The notes: generated by a model from the letters alone, not told the origin. Positions 8,574 through 17,565 are shown, counted from the stretch's first letter. The stretch: 64,000 bases of DNA from SFHK01 sp045538305 (GCA_045538305.1 JAZSRC010000037.1:32218-96217), one strand, 5' to 3'. Program-made: numbers and translations.

Positions 8574-9848
8574 TTATTCGTCCGTTGATTTGTCGGTTGA
8601 GTCGTCGGGCTTCTCCGTTCCTATTCTTCTTACCTGAATCAGGGAGGCGCGGTGCATATCCAGTTCTTTTACGGTAATTTCCAGCGTTTCAAAAGTGAAG
8701 CTGTCGCCAAGCTCCGGAATTTTTGCAAGCTGCTCGGCTACCCAGCCGCCCAGAGAGACAATTTCGGAATTGGCGGATACGCCGAAAAACTCGCAGAAAT
8801 CGTCGTGGTTTACATTGCCGTCAACCAGATATGTGTTCTCGTCAACTTTTTTGTATTCTTCGATGACTTCATCATGCTCGTCCCAGATATCGCCAACCAG
8901 CTCTTCAAGGATATCCTCCATCGTGATCAAACCATAGGTTCCGCCGTATTCGTCCAGTACGATGGCTATATGGGATTTATGTTTCTGAAGAACTTTTAAA
9001 AGATCGTCGATTTTTTCACTCATGGGAACGAACAGCGGGGGAACCATGATCTCGCGGATGCTTTTGGGAGTGATGCCGGTTTCCGTATAAAAGTCCTTTT
9101 GGTGGATGATGCCGATAATGTTGTCGATGGTTTCTTCATATACGGGAAGGCGTGAGAACTTGCTTTCGTCGAAGATGCGGGAAATCTCTTTCTTATCGTC
9201 GTCTACGCTCACGGCTTCGATATCGGTTCTGTGAGTGAGGATGTCTTCAGTATTCAGCTCCGTGAATTCGATGGCATTTTTTAATAGGTCGCCCTCATCG
9301 CTGTCTACGCTGCCGTCCTGCTGCACCTCTTCCACAAACATGAGCAGCTCTTCCTGACTCATCTTTTCGTTTTCGGGAACCTTTATAATGCGGGAAATAA
9401 GCTTTTTCCAAAAAGAGAATAGAAAATTCAGCGGGGTGAACAAGAAGATGAGCAGTCGGATGATGGGAGCAGAAAACATTGCGAAGGATTCGGGCATATC
9501 CTTGGCGATGCTTTTGGGGGTAATTTCGCCAAAGATCAATACTACGACAGTGATGACGATTGTAGAAATCGACGCGCCCTTTGAACCGATCAGATCGACA
9601 AAAAATAGCGTAGCCGCGGAAGCCAGAGCAATATTGACAATGTTGTTCCCTACCAGAATGGTTGAAATCAGCTTATCGTAGGATTCCGAAAGGTCGCGTA
9701 CGAGCGCAGCCTTTTTGTTGCCCTTTTCAGCCAAGGCTTTGATGCGCGTTTTATTTAAGGAAGAAAACGCAGTTTCCGTTGCGGAAAAATACGCCGACAT
9801 GACTACGCAGGCAAGCATAAACAGAATACTGGGCAAGTGTTCGTCCAT
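8574..9848 (-). CDS. CNNM/HlyC-CorC family membrane transporter with CBS pair
   Basis: Likely cation (magnesium or sodium-linked) exporter or regulator of the CNNM/CorB family, long annotated as hemolysin. The 424-residue protein has an N-terminal CNNM (DUF21) membrane domain with about four hydrophobic segments (residues 1-150), including the ATETAFSSL stretch, then a CBS pair (about 205-330, with LDEYGGTYGLITMEDILEELVGDI) and a C-terminal CorC_HlyC ligand-like domain. AAAGGAG precedes the ATG. It is a monocistronic unit with its own promoter, a 170-base leader containing a terminator, and a terminator downstream. Ion specificity cannot be read from sequence. Confidence 0.88.
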   Translation of the reverse strand: MDEHLPSILFMLACVVMSAYFSATETAFSSLNKTRIKALAEKGNKKAALVRDLSESYDKLISTILVGNNIVNIALASAATLFFVDLIGSKGASISTIVITVVVLIFGEITPKSIAKDMPESFAMFSAPIIRLLIFLFTPLNFLFSFWKKLISRIIKVPENEKMSQEELLMFVEEVQQDGSVDSDEGDLLKNAIEFTELNTEDILTHRTDIEAVSVDDDKKEISRIFDESKFSRLPVYEETIDNIIGIIHQKDFYTETGITPKSIREIMVPPLFVPMSEKIDDLLKVLQKHKSHIAIVLDEYGGTYGLITMEDILEELVGDIWDEHDEVIEEYKKVDENTYLVDGNVNHDDFCEFFGVSANSEIVSLGGWVAEQLAKIPELGDSFTFETLEITVKELDMHRASLIQVRRIGTEKPDDSTDKSTDE

Positions 9849-10019
9849 TTTTCATACTCCTTTTATTGGCGGGGCAGAGCGGAAGCACAAAAAGGCATAT
9901 CTGCCTTGATTACAATGCAGATATGCCGTATGAATATGTCTTGAGGGGATAAGGGACCTCGCCTTTATCGCCTGTACTGTCCGCTTCCATGTGGTGTGAA
10001 TTGCTCCTTATCAGTTACT
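9849..10019 (-). promoter_or_regulatory. Long structured 5' leader of the CNNM-type gene (candidate riboswitch)
   Basis: About 170 bases separate the predicted transcription start from the ATG. The leader can form a long-range helix (GATAAGG at 10012-10006 with CCTTATC at 9954-9948) enclosing about 50 bases, or instead a local hairpin using the same 3' arm (9969-9964 with 9952-9948). An intrinsic terminator follows before the gene. This layout is that of a transcriptional attenuator. I do not recognise it as M-box, yybP-ykoY, NiCo or another known metal riboswitch. Confidence 0.55.
9889..9927 (-). terminator. Attenuator-type terminator in the CNNM leader
   Basis: On the minus strand an 11-bp perfect stem (GGCATATCTGC / GCAGATATGCC) with a 12-base loop is followed by TTTTT, and lies upstream of the gene start, not after a gene. 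Its position between promoter and ribosome site implies premature termination control. Confidence 0.85.
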
Positions 10020-10025
10020 TAGGCA

Positions 10026-10054
10026 ATTATAGCAGAGAAATTGAATAAGGTCAA
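10026..10054 (-). promoter_or_regulatory. Sigma-A type promoter for the CNNM-type gene
   Basis: Minus-strand TTGACC (10054-10049) and TATAAT (10031-10026) separated by 17 bases. Predicted start near 10019, giving the long leader described separately. Confidence 0.85.
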
Positions 10055-10111
10055 TAGTGCACGGATGGGATAATGAATATTTATTATTGCGCATTTTGCT
10101 TGACGGAAAAT

Positions 10112-10146
10112 AAAAAGAGCCGATGCCGTTAAGCAGCAGCTCTTTT
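10112..10146 (-). terminator. Terminator after rpmB
   Basis: On the minus strand AAAAGAGC pairs with GCTCTTTTT around a loop of about 18 bases, starting inside 20 bases of the rpmB stop. Confidence 0.65.
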
Positions 10147-10165
10147 ACCTTGGCAGGAACATGCG

Positions 10166-10357
10166 TCAGACCGCGCGCTCCACCTTGCCGCTGCGCAGGC
10201 AGCGGGTGCATACGGACATGCGGGTAGCATTGCCGTTCACGAGAACACGTACCTTCTGGGTGTTCGGAGCCCAAGTGCGGCGCGTCTTGCGATTGGAGTG
10301 GCTTACGTTGTTGCCGTATACGATGCCCTTGTGGCAGATTTCACAGAATTTGCCCAT
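10166..10357 (-). CDS. rpmB: 50S ribosomal protein L28
   Basis: The 63-residue protein MGKFCEICHKG...RTWAPNTQKVRV...RCLRSGKVERAV is a clear L28. It keeps the CxxC (CEIC) and CTRC pairs of the zinc-binding form. ATG 10357 was chosen as the conserved start, with GGAGGTGTG upstream; three extra codons upstream are not needed. Transcribed divergently from the ACT-domain gene. In B. subtilis rpmB also lies next to the asp23-like/fakA pair. Confidence 0.96.
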   Translation of the reverse strand: MGKFCEICHKGIVYGNNVSHSNRKTRRTWAPNTQKVRVLVNGNATRMSVCTRCLRSGKVERAV

Positions 10358-10401
10358 TACACACACCTCCTTCAGGAGTATATCGCATCAAAACAACAAG
10401 T

Positions 10402-10430
10402 ATTATAACAGATACATGCTAACTATGCAA
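10402..10430 (-). promoter_or_regulatory. Promoter of rpmB
   Basis: Minus-strand TTGCAT (10430-10425), 17-base spacer, TATAAT (10407-10402), followed 30-40 bases later by the rpmB ribosome site. Confidence 0.8.
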
Positions 10431-10482
10431 GTGAATTTTCTGATTAAATTCTTGTTCGCATGTAAAGATACGAAGAAAACCA

Positions 10483-10511
10483 TTGCACTGGGCACAGAAA
10501 TTGGCTAAAAT
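10483..10511 (+). promoter_or_regulatory. Promoter of the ACT-domain/DUF711 operon
   Basis: TTGCAC (10483-10488), 17-base spacer, TAAAAT (10506-10511), about 23 bases before the ATG. Confidence 0.6.
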
Positions 10512-10534
10512 ATGGTAAAAGAGGAGGCGACGAA

Positions 10535-10816
10535 ATGAACGATATGAAAAAAGCTGTAATCAGCGTGCTGGGCATTGATAAAAAGGGGATTATCGCTCAC
10601 GTGAGCGCCATACTGCTTGCGCATGATGCCAATATTTTGGATATCAAACAGACGGTTGTTTCGGAGTATTTCAATATGATACTGATCGCGGATATCTCTT
10701 CCGAGGCATGCTCCTTCCAGGCGCTTTCCGATGCGCTTACAGAGCTTGGCAATCAGATCGGCCTTCAGATCCGCACACAGCGCAGCGAGATTTTTGAAGC
10801 GATGTACAGGGTATAA
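10535..10816 (+). CDS. ACT domain-containing protein (UPF0237 type)
   Basis: A 93-residue stand-alone ACT domain, starting MNDMKKAVISVLGIDKKGIIAHVS, the glycine-cleavage-repressor-like ACT fold that binds amino acids or other small ligands. Small proteins of this kind regularly precede DUF711 genes, as here (15 bases). It most likely senses a metabolite and modulates its partner; the ligand is unknown. GAGGAGGCGACGAA precedes the ATG. Confidence 0.85.
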   Translation: MNDMKKAVISVLGIDKKGIIAHVSAILLAHDANILDIKQTVVSEYFNMILIADISSEACSFQALSDALTELGNQIGLQIRTQRSEIFEAMYRV

Positions 10817-10831
10817 AAGGGGGAAGCAGGT

Positions 10832-12190
10832 ATGGATCTGATCAGCACCGGTGAAATCCTTTCTACCCTTCGGATGATAGATAAGCAAAAGCTGGATGTG
10901 CGCACTATTACAATGGGCATATCCCTTTTCGGCTGCGTGGCGGATGATGAAAAGCGCCTTTGCGAAAATGTATATGATCATATTACCAAAAGCGCCGGAA
11001 ACCTTGTTAAGGTAGGCGAAGCCATTGAACGCGAGTTCGGCGTTCCGATTGTCAATAAGCGCATATCTGTTACGCCGGCTGCGCTGATTACCGGCGGAAT
11101 CAAAAATCCCGTTTCGCTCGCGCATGCCCTTGACAGAGCGGCTAGGGAAGTAGGCGTTAATTTTATCGGCGGCTATTCCGCGCTGGTTCAAAAGGGCATT
11201 ACCCGTGCGGACCGGGCTGTTATGGAATCGATTCCTGAAGCGCTTTCCACAACAGATTTCCTTTGTTCGTCCGTGAATGTTGGCACGACGCGCGCAGGCA
11301 TTGATATGGACGCCGTATTGATGATGGGAATAATCATCAAGGAAACTTCTATGAAAACTGCGGACAAAGGCGGCCTTGGTTGTGCGAAGCTGGTTGTGTT
11401 TGCAAATGCCGTTGAAGATAATCCCTTTATGGCGGGCGCGTTTCACGGGCCGGGCGAGGGCGATACGGCAGTAAGCGTTGGCGTTTCGGGCCCTGGCGTT
11501 GTCAAAAATGCGCTTGAAAGCGTGAAAGGCCAGCCGTTTGATGTGGTGTCGGAAACCATTAAGCGAACGGCGTTCCGCATTACCAGAATCGGTCAGCTGG
11601 TTGCCTTGGAGGCTTCCCGCCGTTTGAATGTGCCCTTTGGCATTGTGGATCTTTCCCTTGCGCCTACGCCGGCTGTGGGCGATTCGGTAGCGGCGATTCT
11701 TGAAGAAATGGGCCTTGAGGTCTGCGGTACGCATGGAACCACTGCGGCGCTTGCGCTTCTGAACGACGCGGTCAAAAAGGGCGGCGTAATGGCTTCCTCC
11801 CATGTGGGCGGACTGTCGGGTGCGTTTATACCGGTCAGCGAAGATATTGGCATGATTCATGCGGCGGAAAAAGGTGCTCTGACGCTTGATAAGCTGGAAG
11901 CGATGACCTGCGTTTGTTCCGTAGGTCTTGATATGATCGCCGTGCCCGGCGATACGACGGCGGAAACCATATCGGCAATCATGGCGGATGAGGCTGCCAT
12001 CGGTATGGTAAACAACAAAACCGTTGCGCTGCGCATTATTCCCGTTCCCGAAAAAACGGTTGGCGACAGCGTGGAATTTGGCGGATTGCTGGGCTACGCG
12101 CCGATTATGCCGGTTCATCCGTTCTCTTCTGCTGATTTTGTCCGCCGCGGCGGCCGCATTCCTGCGCCGCTTCACAGTCTCAGAAACTAA
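10832..12190 (+). CDS. DUF711 family protein (UPF0210)
   Basis: 452 residues matching the UPF0210/DUF711 family, which adopts a fold related to glycyl-radical/PFL proteins and is often called PFL family protein; its reaction is unknown. Recognisable stretches include [13 protein letters not shown] near residue 75 and the [19 protein letters not shown] region. Length is typical. Pairing with the ACT-domain gene upstream is conserved in many bacteria and archaea. The long opposite-strand frame here is a codon-bias shadow. Confidence 0.88.
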   Translation: MDLISTGEILSTLRMIDKQKLDVRTITMGISLFGCVADDEKRLCENVYDHITKSAGNLVKVGEAIEREFGVPIVNKRISVTPAALITGGIKNPVSLAHALDRAAREVGVNFIGGYSALVQKGITRADRAVMESIPEALSTTDFLCSSVNVGTTRAGIDMDAVLMMGIIIKETSMKTADKGGLGCAKLVVFANAVEDNPFMAGAFHGPGEGDTAVSVGVSGPGVVKNALESVKGQPFDVVSETIKRTAFRITRIGQLVALEASRRLNVPFGIVDLSLAPTPAVGDSVAAILEEMGLEVCGTHGTTAALALLNDAVKKGGVMASSHVGGLSGAFIPVSEDIGMIHAAEKGALTLDKLEAMTCVCSVGLDMIAVPGDTTAETISAIMADEAAIGMVNNKTVALRIIPVPEKTVGDSVEFGGLLGYAPIMPVHPFSSADFVRRGGRIPAPLHSLRN

Positions 12191-12192
12191 GC

Positions 12193-12221
12193 TTGCTAAA
12201 TGGCGTAAAACATGCTATAAT
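12193..12221 (+). promoter_or_regulatory. Promoter of asp23/fakA
   Basis: TTGCTA (12193-12198), 17-base spacer, TATAAT (12216-12221) immediately after the DUF711 stop, so asp23 starts a new transcription unit. Confidence 0.8.
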
Positions 12222-12298
12222 ATAATTGCAGACAGGTATGCCCTGCTGCATGGCGGCTTTACGTGGGTAAAGCTGCATTTAGACTTGGAGGTAAAACG

Positions 12299-12649
12299 AT
12301 GGACTGCAAGTATACTACAGGGCTTGGCGTTGTATCTGTAAGCGAAGAAGTGCTGTTAAAAGTAGCCGGCTATACTGCTATGGGCTGCTACGGCATTGTC
12401 GGAATGGCTTCCAAGCGCTCTACGGATGGCATTGTGCAGATGCTTGGCATTGAAAATCTTTCGCGCGGCGTGAAGGTTCGTCTGCTTAACGACCGTGTGG
12501 ATGTTGATCTGTATATTATCGTGGAATACGGTATTTCTATTTCCGCAGTTGCAGCCACGCTGATTGATACGGTAAAGTACAATGTAGAGCAGCTCACCGG
12601 TATCAAAGTAAATCAGGTGAATGTTTCTATTGAGGATATCCGCGTTTAA
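12299..12649 (+). CDS. Asp23/Gls24 family envelope stress protein (YloU)
   Basis: 116-residue DUF322/Asp23 protein. Typical features are the opening TGLGVVSVSEEVLLKVAGYTA, and the GVKVRLLNDRVDVDLYIIVEYG core. Asp23 proteins associate with the membrane and are linked to cell-envelope homeostasis. In Firmicutes yloU precedes yloV (fakA), as here. ATG 12299 has TTGGAGG eight bases upstream; a GTG further upstream is less likely. Confidence 0.9.
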   Translation: MDCKYTTGLGVVSVSEEVLLKVAGYTAMGCYGIVGMASKRSTDGIVQMLGIENLSRGVKVRLLNDRVDVDLYIIVEYGISISAVAATLIDTVKYNVEQLTGIKVNQVNVSIEDIRV

Positions 12650-12746
12650 TTATTCCGGCGGCAGCGGCATCACATGCGGCTTCCGTACACGCGCGCATGG
12701 CGGGGATCGTCATTTTGGCGCGCGCATAGGTTGGAGGAAGATATAA

Positions 12747-14396
12747 ATGGCCATAAAAACAATAGATGGCAGCATGCTGAAGGAAATGTACCTTTCCGGA
12801 TGCGCGCTTTTGAATCAGAACCGCGAAAGCGTTGATGCGCTGAATGTGTTTCCGGTTCCGGATGGCGATACGGGCACCAATATGAGCCAGACCGTGAACG
12901 CAGCGGCGAAGGAACTGAATTCCCGTCCCTTCTCCAGCGTATCCGATGTTGCCTCATCCATGGCGCGCGGCGCGCTGAAGGGTGCGCGGGGTAATTCCGG
13001 CGTTATTCTCAGCCAGATTCTGCGCGGTATTGCAAGTGCCTTGGAAGGGCATGAAGAAATGGACGGCGAACTGCTGGTGAAGGCAATGCGTTCCGGCGCA
13101 CAGACGGCATACAAGGCCGTTATGAAGCCGAAGGAGGGCACGATTCTGACCGTAGCCCGCGTGATTGCCGAGGAGCTTGAGGCATATTATGCTCAGGGTC
13201 ATACCGATGTGGTCGACCTTTTCCAAATGCTGATGAAGAGCGGCGAGGCAATACTGAAAAAGACGCCGGATATGCTTCCGGTTCTCAAACAGGCAGGCGT
13301 GGTGGATTCCGGCGGAAAGGGCCTGATGGTCATTTATGCGGGCTTCTATTCCGCGCTTACCGGCACTCCTGTGGAGTCGATTGAAGAAAACGTACAGGTG
13401 AAGCTCCCCGGTGATTACGTAGACGATCATGAGTCGATTGAAGAAATCACCTTCGGGTACTGCACCGAATTTATCGTTTCTCATCCAAGACCCGATCTTA
13501 AAAACGCAGATGTTACCCGCCTTCGCAAGCGCCTGGAAAGAATCGGCGATTGCGTGCTGGTAATTTCCGATATGTCGGTGGTAAAGGTACATGTGCATAC
13601 AAACGATCCCGGCAAAGCGCTTCAGATGGCGCTGGAGCTTGGCGAACTTGATGCGATCAAGATCGACAACATGCTGGAGGAACACCGCGAGCGCGTTCGC
13701 ATGCAGGAGGAAAGGCTTGCCGCTGAAAAAGCTAAGATGAAGGAATTCGGTATTGTCGCGGTTGCGCTTGGCGATGGCTTTACCGAAATCTTCAAGTCGC
13801 TCAACGTAGACAAGATTGTTGACGGTGGCCAGACCATGAACCCCAGCATTAACGAAATCCATCAGGCGATTGAATCCACCAACGCAAAGAACGTATTCGT
13901 TCTTCCGAATAATACCAATATCATCCTTGCCGCGCAGCAGGCTTCAGAGCTCACAGACAGGAATGTATTTGTTCTTCCCACCAAGTCTGTTCCGATGGGC
14001 ATTGCTGCGGCGATTGCCTTTACCGAGGATGCTTCCGCCGAGGACAACCTTGCCGAAATGAACGAGGCTGCGGATCGCGTGCATACTGCGTCCATTACCT
14101 ATGCTGTGCGCGATACCATTTTTGACGGCCGTGAGATTCACGAAAATGATATCATGGGCATGGTGGACAACCGCATCCAAGTACTCGGCAGTGATGTGCA
14201 TGAGGTTTCCAAGGAAGTGGTTCAGGGTATGGTGGATGACGACAGCGGCCTGATCACCATCTATTATGGCAGCGACGTCGAAGAGGAGCGCGCCCAGAAA
14301 CTGCAATCTGAGTTCGAAGAGCTTTTCCCGGACTGCGATGTAGAGCTTCAGCGCGGAGGCCAGCCGCTGTATTATTATCTGATTTCAGTTGAATAG
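12747..14396 (+). CDS. fakA: Fatty acid kinase subunit FakA (DAK phosphatase-domain protein, YloV)
   Basis: ATP-dependent kinase that phosphorylates fatty acids held by FakB (DegV-family) proteins, feeding exogenous or released fatty acids into phospholipid synthesis. The 549-residue protein has the DhaL-like nucleotide domain (about 10-200, with NVFPVPDGDTGTNM and GARGNSGVILSQ), the middle FakA domain and a C-terminal DegV-like domain. A DegV/FakB gene lies 33 kb downstream (47174-48004). TTGGAGGAAG precedes the ATG. Confidence 0.93.
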   Translation: MAIKTIDGSMLKEMYLSGCALLNQNRESVDALNVFPVPDGDTGTNMSQTVNAAAKELNSRPFSSVSDVASSMARGALKGARGNSGVILSQILRGIASALEGHEEMDGELLVKAMRSGAQTAYKAVMKPKEGTILTVARVIAEELEAYYAQGHTDVVDLFQMLMKSGEAILKKTPDMLPVLKQAGVVDSGGKGLMVIYAGFYSALTGTPVESIEENVQVKLPGDYVDDHESIEEITFGYCTEFIVSHPRPDLKNADVTRLRKRLERIGDCVLVISDMSVVKVHVHTNDPGKALQMALELGELDAIKIDNMLEEHRERVRMQEERLAAEKAKMKEFGIVAVALGDGFTEIFKSLNVDKIVDGGQTMNPSINEIHQAIESTNAKNVFVLPNNTNIILAAQQASELTDRNVFVLPTKSVPMGIAAAIAFTEDASAEDNLAEMNEAADRVHTASITYAVRDTIFDGREIHENDIMGMVDNRIQVLGSDVHEVSKEVVQGMVDDDSGLITIYYGSDVEEERAQKLQSEFEELFPDCDVELQRGGQPLYYYLISVE

Positions 14397-14482
14397 TTCT
14401 TCGGGCGCATACCGCCCGATGGGAAATGACGGGGCTGTTGATGACCGAAAGTCGTACACAGTCCCGTTTTTATGGAGTGTGT

Positions 14483-16507
14483 ATGGAATTGACAGGGAAT
14501 TCGCATTTGGATATGCCGATTTCGTCCATTAAGGGCGTTGGGCCAAAGCGAAATAAGGAGCTGAACGAGGCCGGGATCCGTACGGTTCGCGACCTTTTGC
14601 TCTTTATGCCCGCTCAATACCGTGATTTGTCGCGCATCGTAAGGCTTTGCGATCTGAAACCGGGTGAGATGTGCGCCATGCGCGTTCGGGTGGTAAAGCC
14701 TGCTTCGCAGGTATATGTAAAGCGGTTGATGATAACCAGAGCAATCGTGTCGGACGGTACGCAGGACATTCCAGTTGTATGGTTCAATCAGCCCTGGCTG
14801 AAGGCTGCATTGCCCGTAGGGCGGGAACTGCTTTTGTATGGACGGGCAGAAATCAAGAATAACAAACTGCAACTTTCCTCACCATCAATCGAGCATGAGG
14901 AAGGGCTGATCCCTGTATACCGGCCCGTAGGCAGCATTGCGCCCAAAGCCATGCGGCAGATGATCGGGGAGGCGCTAAGCGGTCTTAGTCCAGATGTATC
15001 CGATTCTCTACCCCAATCCATCAGAAATGATTTCGGGCTCATGGACTGGGCAGAGAGCATACGATTGATTCATAACCCGCCAGATGACGCCGCGCTTTCA
15101 GCTGCCCTGTACAGGCAAACATTTGAAAATCTGCTGATGTTTCAGCTTGCGGTGGGCCTTATGCGAAACACCGTTTCAAAGGGCGTATCGATCGATTGTG
15201 ATGATCCGGCGGAGTTTTTTGAGAAACTTCCGTTTTCGCCTACCGGCGCGCAGGTGCGCGTAGCGCAAGATATTGCTACCGATATGCGCCTGACTGTACC
15301 GATGGCAAGACTTGTTCAGGGCGACGTTGGCTCCGGAAAGACGGCAGTGGCGTTTTGCGCGATATATCTTGCGGTCAAAGCCGGATGGCAGGCTGCGATG
15401 ATGGCGCCTACAGAGATTCTGGCCGTTCAGCATTATGAAAGCGCCAAGCAGCTTCTGGAGCCTTTCGGTATTCGGATTGGACTTTTAACGGGCAGCATGA
15501 CGCCCAAACAGCATAAAACAGCGCGCGAAGCGATTCTTTCCGGAGAATGGCAGGCGGTGTTCGGCACACATGCGCTGATTACCGAGAGCGTGGAATACAA
15601 AAAACTGGGCCTTGTAATAACGGATGAACAGCATAGATTCGGTGTACGGCAAAGAACGCTTCTTGAAGAAAAGGGTGATCATCCAAACGTGCTCGTAATG
15701 TCCGCTACGCCGATTCCCAGAACGCTTTCGCTCATTTTGTATGGCGATCTTGATATTTCGGTCATCGATGAAATGCCGCCTGGCAGAAAGCCTGTAAAAA
15801 CCAGAATCGTTCCCGAAAGCAAGAGAAACGATATGTACGGATTTATCAGGCGCGAGGTGCAAAACGGAAGACAGGTGTATTTCGTTTGCCCGCTGGTGGA
15901 GGATTCCGAAGCGATTGAAGCCCAAAGCGCCGAAATCTTGTTTGATTCATTGAAAAACAATGTGTTTGCCGATCTGAGCGTTTGCCTTGTATATGGCAAG
16001 ATGAAGCCCAGAGAAAAGGAAGAGGCCCTGGAATCGTTCCGAAGGGGCGATACGGATATCATGGTTTCGACCACTGTGATTGAAGTTGGCGTGAATGTAC
16101 CAAATGCCAGCGTGATGGTCATTGAAAATGCCGAACGGTTCGGGCTTGCCCAATTGCATCAGCTGCGCGGGCGTGTCGGTCGAGGATCGGATGAAGCATG
16201 GTGCTTCCTGATGGCGGATTCCAATCAAAAGCTGAAAATCATGACAGAAACCAACGACGGGTTTATTATTGCCCAAAAGGATATGGAATTGCGCGGTCCG
16301 GGTGAAATATTCGGAACCCGTCAGTCCGGCAGCGTGATGGAAGGCGCTATGAGCGAAGCAGCCGATGCCAATACGCTCAGAATCACACACGAGCTTGCCA
16401 GAGCGCTGATCAAAAAAGCCAATGTGGATGATGACGCGCGTAAAGCGGTTGCTCTTGCAAAAGAATGGCTGAAAAACAGGCAAACCATTCAGCTTTCGGC
16501 AAATTAA
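14483..16507 (+). CDS. recG: ATP-dependent DNA helicase RecG
   Basis: Branch-migrating helicase that processes stalled forks and Holliday junctions. The protein has the N-terminal wedge/OB domain (LDMPISSIKGVGPKRNKEL...RDLLLFMPAQYRDLS), Walker A GDVGSGKTA, DEQH box, SATPIPRTL (motif III) and the HQLRGRVGRG motif VI. I prefer ATG 14483 (GGAG seven bases upstream, 674 residues) to ATGs at 14426 or 14441, which have poorer sites. The fakA-recG order matches other Firmicutes. Confidence 0.94.
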   Translation: MELTGNSHLDMPISSIKGVGPKRNKELNEAGIRTVRDLLLFMPAQYRDLSRIVRLCDLKPGEMCAMRVRVVKPASQVYVKRLMITRAIVSDGTQDIPVVWFNQPWLKAALPVGRELLLYGRAEIKNNKLQLSSPSIEHEEGLIPVYRPVGSIAPKAMRQMIGEALSGLSPDVSDSLPQSIRNDFGLMDWAESIRLIHNPPDDAALSAALYRQTFENLLMFQLAVGLMRNTVSKGVSIDCDDPAEFFEKLPFSPTGAQVRVAQDIATDMRLTVPMARLVQGDVGSGKTAVAFCAIYLAVKAGWQAAMMAPTEILAVQHYESAKQLLEPFGIRIGLLTGSMTPKQHKTAREAILSGEWQAVFGTHALITESVEYKKLGLVITDEQHRFGVRQRTLLEEKGDHPNVLVMSATPIPRTLSLILYGDLDISVIDEMPPGRKPVKTRIVPESKRNDMYGFIRREVQNGRQVYFVCPLVEDSEAIEAQSAEILFDSLKNNVFADLSVCLVYGKMKPREKEEALESFRRGDTDIMVSTTVIEVGVNVPNASVMVIENAERFGLAQLHQLRGRVGRGSDEAWCFLMADSNQKLKIMTETNDGFIIAQKDMELRGPGEIFGTRQSGSVMEGAMSEAADANTLRITHELARALIKKANVDDDARKAVALAKEWLKNRQTIQLSAN

Positions 16508-16716
16508 TGAAAACGAATTTTACCAGTGTAAAACGCACCTTTGGAGAAACAATACAACCAGACTGATTCGGAATAGAGGCGTATGAAACAGGACATGCAG
16601 GTTTTCTGGATCTTTGCCGGCAAGGATCGGAAGGAAAATGCTTTCTGCATGGACGGTTACTAACGCATATGCAATCTCTGCATCAGCCTGAAAAATCTGA
16701 AGGAGTGTGTTTGATT

Positions 16717-16923
16717 ATGTCCAGCCGTAATTCCAATCGTATCAATGTACCCGAAGCCCGTAAAGCAATGGCAAACATGAAGCAGGAGGTTGCCAACGAA
16801 CTTGGCATCACTCTGTCTGAAGGCTACAACGGCAATATCTCTGCCAGAGATGCCGGCCACATCGGCGGCAACATGGTCAAGAAGATGATCGAGGCGCAGG
16901 AGCGCTCGATGAGCGGCAAGTAA
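16717..16923 (+). CDS. Alpha/beta-type small acid-soluble spore protein
   Basis: 68-residue DNA-binding spore protein that coats and protects DNA in the forespore and is degraded by GPR protease in germination. The KQEVANELG segment fits the GPR cleavage site and GYNGNISARDAGHIGGNMVKKMI is the conserved C-terminal SASP signature. ATG 16717 follows GAAGGAGTG. The 200-base upstream gap contains a near-perfect palindrome (16609-16628) and a weak sigma-G-like pair (GAATA 16571-16575, CATGCAG 16594-16600); the promoter call is tentative. This gene marks the organism as an endospore former. Confidence 0.94.
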   Translation: MSSRNSNRINVPEARKAMANMKQEVANELGITLSEGYNGNISARDAGHIGGNMVKKMIEAQERSMSGK

Positions 16924-16973
16924 GCGATAAGCTTTCTTGGCGGATAAACGCTTCGCATAGACCAATCTGAATG

Positions 16974-17011
16974 TCTCGCTGGCTTTTCGCCAGCGAGATT
17001 TGTTTTTCTTT
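16974..17011 (+). terminator. Terminator after the SASP gene
   Basis: Perfect 10-bp stem TCTCGCTGGC / GCCAGCGAGA with a small loop, then TTTGTTTTTC. Classic intrinsic terminator 50 bases after the stop codon. Confidence 0.9.
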
Positions 17012-17037
17012 ACAAATGCTTGCAAAAACCATATAAT
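17009..17037 (+). promoter_or_regulatory. Promoter upstream of the glutaredoxin-like gene
   Basis: TTTACA (17009-17014), 17-base spacer, TATAAT (17032-17037). It overlaps the T-tract of the SASP terminator. The next convincing start codon is 230 bases downstream. Confidence 0.8.
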
Positions 17038-17043
17038 AAAAGT

Positions 17044-17267
17044 AAGAAGTGCGAGGCTGCGCTTGTATTTCAGGGCGCAGGCAAAGCTCCGAAGTTTTCG
17101 ACATTTCTTCGGGGATTGACGGCTATACTGTGTACTCCATTGGCGAAAGAGTATATTGGTATGGAAGCATTTTTCGGCTTCACGGATGTATATCCAAAGA
17201 GGAACATCAGTGCGAATACATTTTTCAGTAACACCAAAGAATGAATATGGCTTGGGAGGATCATGAT
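17044..17267 (+). other. Unexplained 220-base leader with several hairpins
   Basis: Between the promoter and the glutaredoxin-like gene lie hairpins at about 17057-17082 (CTGCGC/GCGCAG), 17088-17117 (CTCCGAAG/CTTCGGGG) and 17165-17180 (GAAGC/GCTTC). Two short open frames cross it but have no ribosome site or family resemblance. It may be a structured leader or a small RNA; no known class was recognised. Confidence 0.4.
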
Positions 17268-17525
17268 ATGCAAAAGCTTACGCTGTTTTACTTTGAAGCG
17301 TGTCCGTATTGCCGTCAGGCGCTTGCATGGCTGGAGGAGCTGAAGAAAGAAAAAACGGAATACGGCAATATCGAGATTGAAATGATCGATGAACGCAAGC
17401 ATCCGGAAATTGCCGATCAGTACGACTATTGGTACGTGCCGACATTTTATATGAACGGAAACAAGGTACATGAGGGCGCGATGACAAAGGAGAAGCTGAA
17501 TCAGGTTCTGGATGGCGCGCTATAA
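17268..17525 (+). CDS. Glutaredoxin/thioredoxin-family thiol oxidoreductase
   Basis: 85-residue thioredoxin-fold protein with an N-terminal ACPYCRQA active site (CPYC, as in glutaredoxins), the cis-proline VPTFY segment and a C-terminal helix. It probably reduces disulfides or mixed thiols in the cytoplasm. ATG 17268 was chosen because GGGAGGA lies eight bases upstream; the in-frame ATG at 17241 has none. No obvious partner; tdh starts 145 bases later with its own promoter. Confidence 0.85.
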   Translation: MQKLTLFYFEACPYCRQALAWLEELKKEKTEYGNIEIEMIDERKHPEIADQYDYWYVPTFYMNGNKVHEGAMTKEKLNQVLDGAL

Positions 17526-17565
17526 CGTTTACAAAGTTTGCGCTATGTTTAGTTTTGCAAATGTC

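Noticed and set aside
10505..12175. 556-codon minus-strand open frame opposite the DUF711 gene
   Set aside because: Composition is His/Arg rich and typical of an antisense shadow; the plus strand encodes a recognised family with a ribosome site.
17060..17120. GCAAAGCTCCGAAG-like strings recalling glycine or c-di-GMP riboswitches
   Set aside because: Only short local similarity; other conserved blocks and the required order are absent.
17020..17244. Two overlapping plus-strand open frames of 60-75 codons before the glutaredoxin-like gene
   Set aside because: No ribosome-binding sites, different frames across the same hairpins, and no resemblance to a protein family.
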